DNA from: Pisolithus tinctorius
Taxonomy: Eukaryota > Basidiomycota > Agaricomycetes > Boletales > Pisolithaceae
Assembly (NCBI GenBank): GCA_024663395.1
Contig: JANFAH010000002.1
Coordinates: 5,146,001 to 5,210,000, forward strand
Reading direction: 5' to 3'
DNA length: 64,000 nt
Below are positions 47,652-57,446 of this stretch, one piece after another. Within the stretch, counting starts at the first letter, position 1, and every line of letters starts with the position of its first letter. A program made the position numbers and the translations under genes. The notes below the pieces were generated by a model, which was not told where the DNA came from, did not search any database, and saw nothing but the letters and a program-made list of their open reading frames with translations.

Positions 47652-50600
47652 ATGTCGAGAGCAAGGGCGCCGGCCAATCCGCAAGGCACGACGCCCAAAG
47701 GGGACGGACCCCCTAACGCACAGACCAATGAACCGACGCCGTCCTCACCTGTAGCACCGATAGCGTCAGCTAGTGCCTCGAGGACGCCTCAGGTAACGTC
47801 CAACTCACCAATAGGTTCGCCCACAGTTGCAGGGCCCTCGTCGCAACCGACAGGACCGGGCCCAGTCATCGATGGGTCCTCGACGTCGACGACGGCGTTG
47901 TCGAAGGGGAAGGGACGAGCCAGGTCCAGAGAAAGAGGACGAGAAGGAGAGATGAAAATAGTCAAGACGGAGAAGCTCACCTCTAATAACTGGGCAGCGT
48001 GGAAAAAGAAGATCGCCGCCGTACTTCGGCTCCAGGATCTGTACGAGATGGTGACAGGGGATGACCCACAGCCATCCGAGACCCTGCCGGACGAATTGAA
48101 TGCCTGGCGGAAACATGACAAACACGCGTATGCGACGCTTATGGCAAATCTCGCTAACGATCAGACCGTCCACGCCCAGTCAGAGACGGAGACTAGTGCC
48201 ACGCTGTGGCGTAATCTACACGTGGTACACGAAACTCAGGGCCAACAGTCCATCGCTGCTATTAGGCGCGAGATCTATGGCCTCAAGGCGCAGGAGGACA
48301 CGGACCTCCCCGATCATATCACTAGACTACGTGACTTGCAGAACCGGCTGTATGAAATGGGTGACGTCATGCCTGATCCCCAGTTCCAGGCTGTATTGCT
48401 GTCATCACTCCCTACCTCATGGGATAGCTATACCTCCGGCTTCCTCGGAGGGTCGCACTCACAAACAACAAAGATATCTATGCAAGAGATAATATCGCTA
48501 CTCCGCACCAAGTGGGAACGCCGCAAGCGTGAAGGCGGAGAGAGTGGGTATTACGCCAAGAGCGGCGGGAGCAATAAATGAAAGGCCGATCATCTGGGCC
48601 CGTGTGACATATGCGGTCGCACCAATCACAAAACCTCCGAGTGCCGCTTCAAGAATAAACCTAAATGCGGACACTGCCGACGGTTTGGCCACACCACTCA
48701 GGAGTGTTGGACCAACCCGGATAACAAAGATAAACGGCGAAGACAGAGATCTAGAGACCGGGATAGAGACCGGGATAGAGATCGGGATAGGAAGCGGTCT
48801 AGTAAACGCTCCGGACGATCAGATAAGGCACATCGCACGGTGGAGAATATGGACTCCAAAGACGATGTAGCATTCTCCTCTACCGAAAGTGTAGATACAA
48901 AGTCCCCTAAATCAGAGGCTTATTCTGCGTACGTGTGGTTGGCTGATAGTGCTACAACATCGCACATCTGCGCTCATCGCGAAGCATTCACTACCTACGA
49001 GGTACTACCGGATAAAACAGTCTCCAGAATAGGTACCAAGCCAGCTGCCATACCCGGACGAGGCACAGTCACGGTGAATAGCCAAATAGGTGACCGGACA
49101 GTCACCGTTAATTTACGCGATGTGTTACATGTGCCGTCATCGCCTAACAATCTATTTTCAATTGGCCGCTTAGACGCACAAGGTGGCCACTCCATCAGTG
49201 GAGGAGGCCAGATCGAGTTGCGCAATTCCTCAGGGGACGTCATCGCACTGGGGAAGCGGAAAAATCATTTATACGAGCTACAATTTACAGTACCTACGAG
49301 GAGCGAGCAAACCAGTCTCGCTGGTGAAACAACCTCGTGGAAAACATGGCATAAACGCTTTGGCCATATTGGGATAAGTGGACTGCGCCGCCTGTTCCAT
49401 AAAAAGTTAGTGAAAGGGTTCGAAGTCGATCCGAACTCGCCCGATTTCAATTGCGAGGCGTGCACTGCCGCTAAACAGACACGCGAACCTCACCCATCCG
49501 AGGCAACCCATCGGGCCTCGGCAGCGGGAGAATTAACTCATACGGACGTATGGGGGCCGTCACATACGACGTCCATACACGGTCATCGATACTATATATC
49601 ATTTATCGATGATGCAACAAGGTATGCTACGATGTACTACATGAAACAAAAGGGGGAAGCAACAGAACGCATGAAAGAATATGTGCAGATGTTGGAAAGA
49701 CAGAAAGACATACTCCCTAAACGAATCAGATGCGATAATGGGACCGAATACATCAACAACGCACTGATAACATGGTGCAAAGAAAAAGGAATACAGTTAG
49801 AACCTACGGCACCGTACTCGCCATCCCAGAACGGCGTAGCTGAGCGATTCAATCGCACCGTCGTAGAGCTTGGACGAGCGATGCTACTGGCAAGAGACAT
49901 GCCGAAATTCCTGTGGTGCGAAGCCATAAGTCATGCAGTTTATGTGCGCAATCGCGCATGGACACGCACCTATGAAAGAACGCCCTACGAGGGATGGTAT
50001 GGGCAAGAGCCCGACATATCACACTTGCAAGAGTTTGGAACACGCGTGTGGATCCTCGACGAGCACCAAACGATCTCCAAGCTGGATGCGAGATCGCACG
50101 CGCACCTGTTTGTGGGCTTCCTAGATGGCCCGCGTGCTGTTCAGTACTTCGACGCACACGCAAGACAAATACGTACCTCGAGGAATTATCGATTCCATCC
50201 AGAAATCAACCCGCCTCCTCGAGACCTGCCGCTTGCAGGGGGAGACACTAGAGGCGAGGGGGAAAGGACCGTCAGCGATAAGGCGGAATCAAAACGGAAA
50301 CAAACAGAGTCACCTGACGAGCCCATGAGGCGAAGCAAAAGGATCCGGACGTCACACGATTACAACGTGTTGAACGATCCATTACCCGATTTGGACGAAT
50401 TGCTAAATGATGATCAAACATCGGAGAATCGCGAACTCTCGTCAGCGGAACGAGTATACTTAGCATTCAATGAAAGCACACTGGGGGAAGGCGACCCCAA
50501 AACACTACGAGAGGCTAAAGCCTCACCTGAGTGGCCGGAATGGCAAAAGGCCATAGAGGCCGAATTACAACAATTGCGAGAAAAAGGGACATGGATATTA

Positions 50601-52043
50601 GTAGATCCACCAGAGGGGCGTAAGCCCGTATCAAATAAATGGGTGTTTACCCGAAAATATGACAGGGACGGGGTACTCCAGAAATACAAGGCGAGATTAG
50701 TCGCCAGGGGGTATTCCCAGGTCCCGGGAATGGATTACAACGATACCTATTCCCCAGTCGTTAGACTAGAAACAATACACCTTATCTTATCATTGGCCAA
50801 CGCCCAAAACTGGGAAATCCAACAAATGGATGTAAAGGGCGCATACTTAAATGGTAAATTAAAAGAAGAAATATATATGGAACAGCCCGAAGGTTTCGAC
50901 GACGAAACCGGACGCTTATGCAAATTGATTAAAACATTATACGGACTGAAACAATCCGGACGAGAGTGGAACGAAGAACTGAATGGCCAGTTACAAACCG
51001 TCGGCTTCGCTCGACTCCACTCCGATCCGTGTGTATACATAAGAAAAACCTCGACTACGATCGAGATCATTACGGTATGGGTAGACGACCTAGTACTCGT
51101 CACCAACACTGCCGAACTTATGACTAAATTAAAATTACAACTACAAAATATGTTCGAGGTAACAGACCTCGGAGACCCAAGTAAACTAGTTGGGATTGAG
51201 ATCACACGAAATCGCACCAGTGGAACAATTACCCTCGGACAAACACGCTATATCGAGGGACTACTACAAAAATATGGAATGACCGACGCAAACCCAGTCA
51301 AAACTCCACTCGATCCGGGCACGCGGCTAAGTCCACGTGACACCGAGACCGAAGGTGTACCTAATGGCAATTACGCGACACTCATAGGACACCTAATGTA
51401 TGCATCAGTGGCCACGAGGCCCGATATAACGTATGCGGTCAATAGACTCGCATCCTTCACGGCAAATCCCGACTTGTCCCATTGGACAGCAGCAAAAAGA
51501 ATACTAAGATATCTAGCGGAAACTAAAAACTATGGGATCACCTATAAAGCCGATCCAACTCATCCCGAACATAATAAATTAATTATGTATTCAGATGCCG
51601 ACTTCGCTAACGACGATGATCGGATATCAATCTCAGGATATGTATCCGCCCTCAACCAGGGCGCGATCACGTGGTACTCAAAGAAGCAAAATCACATGGC
51701 TCTCTCCACGGCAGAAGCCGAATACATATCGATGGCGAACGCAACGCGCGAAATTATATGGCTACGAAGCCTGCTAAGTGAGCTAGATCGCCCACAATTA
51801 GAGGCCACAACGCTATACGGCGACAATCAATCAGTGCTAGCAATCGCGAAAAATGCGCAATACCACCAAAGATCAAAACACTTTGATACTAAAAACCATT
51901 TTATTCGCGACTGCGCGAAGAGAGAAATAATTGACTTAAAATATTGCCCTACGGTCGAAATGACGGCCGATATCTTCACTAAAGCATTAACCAGACCGAA
52001 ACACGAACATAACAGAGAAGCCTTGGGTATGACCCCGGCTTGA
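47652..52043 (+). CDS. Copia gag-pol polyprotein, one frame with an internal TGA
   Basis: From the ATG at 47652 the frame runs 1463 codons to 52043, broken only by TGA at 48579-48581. Gag has a low-complexity N-terminus, a capsid-like part (NNWAAWKKKIAAVLRLQDLY to LPTSWDSYTSGF) and, after the TGA, a double zinc knuckle (CDICGRTNHKTSEC and CGHCRRFGHTTQEC) and an Arg-Asp dipeptide tract. Pol has protease ADSATTSH (DSA in place of DSG), the GAG-pre-integrase HKRFGH, integrase TDVWGP, CDNGTEY and QNGVAERFNR (D,D,E), reverse transcriptase DVKGAYLNG and VWVDDLVL, and RNase H with STAEAEY and YGDNQS. All catalytic residues are present. The TGA separates gag proper from the knuckle and pol: translation would need read-through, or the copy is mutated (a CGA Arg codon is the simplest ancestor). 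Confidence 0.93.
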
Positions 52044-52050
52044 GGGGGAG
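52042..52050 (+). other. Polypurine tract of the copia element
   Basis: GAGGGGGAG stands directly before the 3' LTR, just after the gag-pol stop. It is the expected RNase H-resistant primer for plus-strand DNA synthesis. Confidence 0.85.
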
Positions 52051-52391
52051 TGTGGGAATACCAATCCGCCGTCACACCCAAATAAGGAAACGATGACGCG
52101 CAGAGAGCGCGGGAGATATGTCATAACCCCAAGAAGGGGACAAACAAAGCAAAAAAAATACAAAGGCGGGAGTAGGGGTGGACGTGCCCCAACAGACGAG
52201 ATATCAAATATACGACGTAGATATAAGGTAGCTACCGCAGGGGATAGAATCCCTATGAGACGACAACGTCACCTCGTCGACCCGCATCCCTGCCTGAGCA
52301 CGCTGAGTCTTAAACCGAGCACCCTCTTGCACGACCTCGCCTGTACCTAATCACTCCAACGTCAGTTACCGCGCACGCAACATTCCTATCA
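52051..52391 (+). repeat. 3' LTR of the copia element
   Basis: 341 bp with TG...CA ends, nearly identical to the 5' LTR. Confidence 0.95.
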
Positions 52392-52396
52392 AAAAC
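52392..52396. repeat. Target-site duplication, right copy (AAAAC)
   Basis: Matches 47206-47210 exactly and restores the Tnp2 frame when one copy is removed with the element. Confidence 0.93.
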
Positions 52397-53149
52397 CAAC
52401 CTGTCTGGATGTCTGCAGAGGCATTGTGGGCGCCATGACGGGTATACTGTTGCATCCATTCTTTGTGATTCGACTCATGAAGGGAACGTATCTCGTTTTT
52501 GGCTGCACTCTCTAGGACCCTGGCTTTCAAGTGTACATACACGTTAGGATGCGAAGACACATTTTGTGCCGCAGTTAATGCACTGCACAACAATTCCTCG
52601 TATTTGAGGACGTCAGGGTCTCCTTTCGTATCATGGGTTAGGGACAAAGGACCATCAATGGCGTCGTCCACGCTCTCCGAGACAGTAGATGAAGGGGATG
52701 ATGGGGAGCAGAAAACAGAAGGATACAGAGTACGCTTCTGCACATAGCGTCGTTTTTGTGCTGCCATTCGATCGGACAGGTATTGCAAATACTGGAGAAC
52801 ATCTCCGTCGGGTGGTTCATGGGGCTGTTCCTTGGTCACAGCAGAAGCTTCATCTTGCAGAACCAAAGGCATACACAGTGGCCCAGCCGGAGATGGCATA
52901 TCAGGATGATCGCGATGTGTGCCAAAACACGAAGAGCCTTCAGGGAATACCGTGTTAGGGACTGCGGAAGGAAAAAACTGGAGAACCAGTCGCACCAGCT
53001 GTAGCTCTTGCATTCTGCGCAGCACGATGTGCTGCATATTCCTTTCTCCCGAGGTGGCGTCCCCTCACCGAGTGCCCAGTGACAGGATGAACAGTGGTGT
53101 GATCATAGCACTGCCAGCACAGGCAATGAAAAACCACACACGGACGCAT

Positions 53150-53567
53150 TACCAATCAACCTGTGTCAGAAACGCTCAAACTTAGGCCACTCTGTAGAGA
53201 GAATATTGTGACAAGCGCAGTATTTGGCAGCAGATCCAGATCCAGAAATGCTTATGTAACTTGTAGTGTTCTTCTATGATGTTGAGCTCTGGTTGTGGGA
53301 AAGTCTGTTGGAAAAAGCAAGGTCGGGTTTCCACACCTTGTGAGTTATTGGAACAAAGTGGCTGGCATTACGACTCAATTCCAAGACTACACAGCGGTTC
53401 AGTGGGACTAGTAATTACATTTACAATAGACTAATGTCAGTCGTCAGTGATCGTCGCCATTTCAGCAGCTGTTGTTGCTGTCATCGTCCACAGCTGTTGT
53501 TGTGGTCGGCGTTGTCCCAGCTGTCGTGCTAGGACCGGGTTTAGTATGAGTGATACCAGCACTGGGG
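53150..53567. other. 5' flank of Tnp2 copy 2 with a 51-bp dispersed motif
   Basis: No gene. Positions 53307-53357 match 32413-32463 in the same orientation with about eight mismatches over 51 bp (both contain GTTGGAAAAAG and GTTATTGGAACAAA). The right terminus of the Tnp2 element may lie here, but no inverted repeat was recognised. Confidence 0.45.
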
Positions 53568-55056
53568 TTAGTTTGGGTGATGAGCACCTGCGCCGGTGCT
53601 GGAGTTGGTGACCGTAGCTGTGGTGGAAGGCGAGACATTGGGATCTGTACTACGTGCCTGTATTTGTACCAGAGGTTGAAGTGGCACTGGTACCGGGTGT
53701 AGGAGTGGCGCCTGTTTTGGAGATAGAAGGGGAAGGACCTCGGATGTAGCTGTGCATGTATGCACCTGGGGGGTCTTGCATGACGACGTCACCGGACCCA
53801 GTGCATTTTGTGGTGGCATTGGCGTCCAATGCAGAAGGTGTGGAGGGCGTCTCTTCATTGCATGAGTCGAGGAGTTCGTCGAGGGGGAGTTTGATGGTTG
53901 CCTGAAGATACTTAAGGCATGGTGAGATGTGGAAGAAGAGCATGCGACGTCTTCGCCGTACTTCATGGGTGTGGTCACATTAGTGATAGGAGAGCTGGAA
54001 GACCGAAATCGTTGGAGAACAAAAAGGGGAATTTGAGAGTGGGTCGTTGTGTAGCAAAGGACAGTGTTTTCACTTACGGGACGCTAGAGAGGAATCTTGG
54101 TCGTTGTTGGAGTTGTCGCCCGCAACGGAGTTGTGATTGGATGAACAAGTGGCCTGACGACCACGTCTAGCAGCGGAGGCATGTGAATCCTTGAATTCGG
54201 GACAGGGTTTAATATTGGGTTTGCTAAGGACGTTGTTGGGAGCTGCAGGTGACGGCTGATTGACTGGGGAGGTGAACTGCATGCGTTTGGTGGTGCCGGG
54301 CTTGGCGTGAAGACTGGCTTCGCGACTGCGCCAACATTCGGCTGTGTGTTGGCAGGTGAGATCGGTGGGAGCGCTGCGCCAGAGTTCTCCAGCTTCGAGA
54401 TCTTCGCTGCGTAATTTGTTGGTAACCTTTGCCATATATGCGCGGTGGTACAGCGCGTTAGCAACTAAGAAACGGACGCCAAATGCAGGCTCCCTCTGAG
54501 AGTAGGGGACCTTGCTCTGGTCGATGCCGCTTGGCGCACAGACTTTCGGCCAGTTTGTGGCCAAGCCACGCAGAGAACGGGGTCGCCCTGTGACAACGAA
54601 ACCCCGCATGCCACCGTACAACGAAACTGAAAACCGAGAGCCGGATGGGAGATGCTTGTTAGTCGCGTTGGTATGTATTTTCGAGAGCTGACAGGCCAAG
54701 GCCATTAATTGAGAGCATTGGCCCCTCTCCACCCTCTATGAGTCACGAACAATGCTGGGCTTGAGGGCCAGTACAGGGAACACTTCCTGACCATGCATAC
54801 CACAGTGGAAGCACCAACACAGGGCTTTGTTTGCATTGGCATTAAATGATTCATAGGTAGACAGTCGAATTAACCCAATGACATCGCTGCGAGAACAACA
54901 TGCACCATGACTCAAGAGCAATGGTATGGGCCGCCGCATAAACTTGGTTCTAAAAGTTGGGAAATGCTTGAGAAGCAATGTCGTCAAGAACTGATCTTCA
55001 CCGAGTGAGCAGAACAGGTACTTCTTGTGCAAAGTAATGATACTGTGATCGTCCAC
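53568..55056 (-). other. Minus-strand open frames of unknown meaning
   Basis: Three frames (55056-54736, 54732-54070, 53978-53568) follow each other on the minus strand. The first contains ALCWCFHCGMHGQEVFPVLA, which looks protein-like; the last is Thr/Pro/Ser-rich with TPTPGTSATSTSGT. They may be exons of one gene of a variable agaricomycete family, but I could not set introns between them and recognise no domain. Confidence 0.3.
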
Positions 55057-55164
55057 AGCTTTATCGACTTGTCATATATGAGCTGGGGTGCCGCAAAAAT
55101 GACGGCGAATAAATTACATAATTCACGCGCAGATAGACATCGTTTCAGGCAAATCGTCAAAAGC

Positions 55165-55385
55165 TGACTCCGAAGAGGCTATCGACCGAATGAGGAAGAG
55201 GGCGACATCACGTATATCAACGAGCGGAATTGTGTATTCAACAAGAAGGTTAGTACATTATCTTCCGTCTTTCTTTCGTGATGCATTCTGATGCATTGCT
55301 CCACATTTCAGATTGTGGGATATTACGACAAATACACTGCAGAGATTTGAGCCAGTTTCGAGCGTGGATCCGAAGTTGCGCATAC
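55165..55385 (+). pseudogene. Relic of the pre-mRNA splicing factor gene SYF2 (C-terminal end)
   Basis: The plus strand reads SEEAIDR, then in another frame NEEEGDITYINERNCVFNKK, a 60-bp intron with a GTTAGT donor and CAG acceptor, and IVGYYDKYTAEI followed by ASFERGSEV. These are successive blocks of the Syf2 C-terminus (DEGDITYINE-x-N...FNKK...YYDKYT-x-EI-x-(A/D)-x-FERGT). About 25 codons between SEEAIDR and NEEEGD are missing with a frame change, and a TGA (55348-55350) stands where Arg is expected in EI-R-ASFERG. Nothing upstream matches the rest of the protein. The functional gene must be elsewhere. Confidence 0.72.
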
Positions 55386-55655
55386 AATCAGTCGACAGCC
55401 GAGACATTCGTCCAAAGCGTCCACGACGTTACTAAGATTTTGTCGGCCTGTGACTTATTTTGCGATCGCCTTCCATTGAGTCTTTAGTCAGCTTAGGGAC
55501 TCCGGAGACTAACATGCACCCCTCCGTCCTTGTTATCGGTCAGGACACCTGCGAATGGGAGGAAGGACCTCTCAAGCCCAAGCCGAGACCCTAGTAGCAA
55601 AAGGAATGTTGCATTCCAAGAATTATAACTATAGTCAAAAATCACAGCCTGGTTA

Positions 55656-57365
55656 CTACTCATCGTCTGATTCATCACTGTCCACACCATCATAATCCAC
55701 CAACCAGGAGTGGCCCTGTGCACGATGCACTGCTGGATCAGCTAACCAAGCCAGCACATTTGGACGGATTGAGTATGTGGGTTGAAGTGGCTGGACCGTC
55801 CGTTGTGGCATATGCGACTGGTGTTGCATAGTAGTGGTGACTGTCAGCGGAATGCCGACACGGCTCCGTGCTTCAGCTAAAACATCAGCGAGGACTTCAA
55901 ATTCATAGATTGGCAGCAGCGTGATTCTTTCCAGTGATGGTAAGAGTCGTGATTGGGCTCGGGTACAATGATGGTGAGCATCCAGGTATAGCGTGTGTAT
56001 AAGGAATGCAGGGGGGTGAGCGCCAAGGGTGATAGATGAGATCATACTCAGTCGGTGGAAGAAGTGACTCCAAGTATCGGGATCCGCGAGGCGTTCCTCA
56101 ATGCCCACAGGAAGGGACACCCAAAAGTCTTCCACCCTTTGCACTGCTACAACGGTGGGAATACTTCTAATCAGGTCAGTGAGGCGAGTGTCGGGAATGG
56201 CCAGTTCAGGACAGACCCAATCTTTGAAGGTCACCTGTAGCATAGAAGACTGGTCATTGTGGTTTGACTGAAAGATGAGAAGGCAGCGTGTATAGAGAAC
56301 ACGAAGGGAAAAGAGCCCTCCCATCTGGCGGGTCGCTAGCTGAAGCCCTTCCATGAACTCGCAGATGTGCTGGCCAGCATCGACAACCGCATCCAACCTC
56401 GCAAGTAATGGAAGTCTGAGTGCACCCAGAAGCCTGGCCGCAGCCATTATGGATGATTCAAAATAAAGAGAAGTTAGCTTCCCTAGATGTACTGTGCAAA
56501 CGCGTGTGTCCCGATCCGTTTCTCCGTCGACAAAAGAATCCTGTAACCAAAGGTCCTCCAAGCCTGGAAGTAATGCTAGAACAGAAAGTAACTGAGAGAC
56601 AGTACCAGCTGATTGGATGTGAAAGTTGCGAATACGAAGTGAAGATAGCCACAGAGAGTGAGGTGCTAGCTCTGTGCGAATGACATCCCAGCTGAATATA
56701 CAGCCTTCGAGATGGAGGGAGGTGAGGCATGGGATTGAAATAGAAAAAATGGAGTCAGGGATATTTGCCTCGCTGTCCAAAAATTTTGAACACAAAATGT
56801 TGCAGATCGACAGAGAACGAAGAAATGGCACTTCACTGGCCGTAATGGCAGTGCCCAAAACTTCCTCTATGTCGTCCCCGTATCCCTCGATGTGGAGGTT
56901 TGCACATCTCTCGAAGTAGTTGGCTAGTATCGTGGTGAGATTGGGAATTGCGTAGCCAGTATTGTCTTCTGCTGTGTCGAAGTGGATGTCTAGGGGTACG
57001 GCTTGAGTTCGTCTAAGGATTTCAGCGACCCACATTGCGCTGTCGACAAGATTTAGAGCCTTGCACCAAAGGAGTGGAGCTTGAAGAATGATCGACCGCC
57101 ACCTCGAGCACACCTGGCTCAAGCTCCTGAGTGTGGAGGTGTCTCTGTTTTCCAATCCAAGCTCGAATATGAGAAGGAGCACATCGCCTGGTAGGCAAGC
57201 AGCTGGCGCAAAACTATTGCGCCACTGGCTTGCACAGACTATTGCAAGGCGGAGTGCATCAATTACTTCGTCGAGCTCTTCTGCGTCAGCAGTTGTGAGC
57301 ATGGAAAGGAACTCTTTGCTCAATGTCGTTGGTGGCGAAGACAAGATGTCGCTGCCGCCTCCCAT
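55656..57365 (-). CDS. F-box protein with LRR-like C-terminal region
   Basis: A single long exon of 569 codons from the ATG at 57365. Residues about 57-100 are an F-box: CLPGDVLLLIFELG, LRSLSQVCSRWRSIILQAPLLW. The rest has irregular leucine-rich segments (FLRSLSICNIL, CLTSLHLEGC, LPGLEDLWLQD, LGKLTSLYFESS, SLERITLLPIYE) and an acidic end DYDGVDSDESDDE. This layout is typical of the large basidiomycete F-box family, which presents substrates to SCF ubiquitin ligases; the substrate is unknown. The frame stays open 81 nt upstream of the chosen ATG, without another ATG that I would prefer. No lesion was seen. Confidence 0.82.
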   Translation of the reverse strand: MGGGSDILSSPPTTLSKEFLSMLTTADAEELDEVIDALRLAIVCASQWRNSFAPAACLPGDVLLLIFELGLENRDTSTLRSLSQVCSRWRSIILQAPLLWCKALNLVDSAMWVAEILRRTQAVPLDIHFDTAEDNTGYAIPNLTTILANYFERCANLHIEGYGDDIEEVLGTAITASEVPFLRSLSICNILCSKFLDSEANIPDSIFSISIPCLTSLHLEGCIFSWDVIRTELAPHSLWLSSLRIRNFHIQSAGTVSQLLSVLALLPGLEDLWLQDSFVDGETDRDTRVCTVHLGKLTSLYFESSIMAAARLLGALRLPLLARLDAVVDAGQHICEFMEGLQLATRQMGGLFSLRVLYTRCLLIFQSNHNDQSSMLQVTFKDWVCPELAIPDTRLTDLIRSIPTVVAVQRVEDFWVSLPVGIEERLADPDTWSHFFHRLSMISSITLGAHPPAFLIHTLYLDAHHHCTRAQSRLLPSLERITLLPIYEFEVLADVLAEARSRVGIPLTVTTTMQHQSHMPQRTVQPLQPTYSIRPNVLAWLADPAVHRAQGHSWLVDYDGVDSDESDDE

Positions 57366-57446
57366 GATACTGTCCGTGTAAGCTTTGTGCCGTGTGCAGA
57401 AACTTAGGGAACTTACGCCATGCATATAGGTTGAGGTGATATTCAA

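Larger units (their letters stand above)
47211..52391 (+). mobile_element. Full-length Ty1/copia LTR retrotransposon inserted in the Tnp2 gene
   Basis: The 5181-bp element has two LTRs, a primer-binding site, one gag-pol reading frame with domain order gag, protease, integrase, reverse transcriptase, RNase H (the copia order), a polypurine tract and 5-bp target duplications. It lies antisense to the Tnp2 gene and splits one of its exons. The close LTRs and complete structure point to a fairly recent insertion. The single in-frame TGA between gag and pol is the only defect seen. Confidence 0.95.
43309..53149 (-). pseudogene. Tnp2-family (CACTA-like) transposase, copy 2, split by a copia insertion
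   Basis: Starts at the ATG at 53149 with a CLCWQCYD cysteine block and VHPVTGHSVRGR. The exon reaching 52392 and the exon beginning at 47210 are the two halves of one exon: without the inserted element and one 5-bp duplication they read straight through (DIQTGWF to SALKCDKLF). Further blocks are SLNMDGFNPF (first Asp), CLNLPPEIRYKAENMFLAG, IIPGPYEPS, LVCDLPAARQMAGYASY with a C-x2-C, RLPYWDPRKFVVLDSMHT, then LQKLSEPVLRFMCQE with SGKKGRLIKQL, a SAP-like motif. The distal exons contain LWGTKDLHSVEYK, HICLHLAELLEDFGPVHAW and FERYNGMLQKIPTNGKHG. Apart from the insertion I see no disabling change. Function before disruption: DNA transposition of its own element. Confidence 0.82.
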
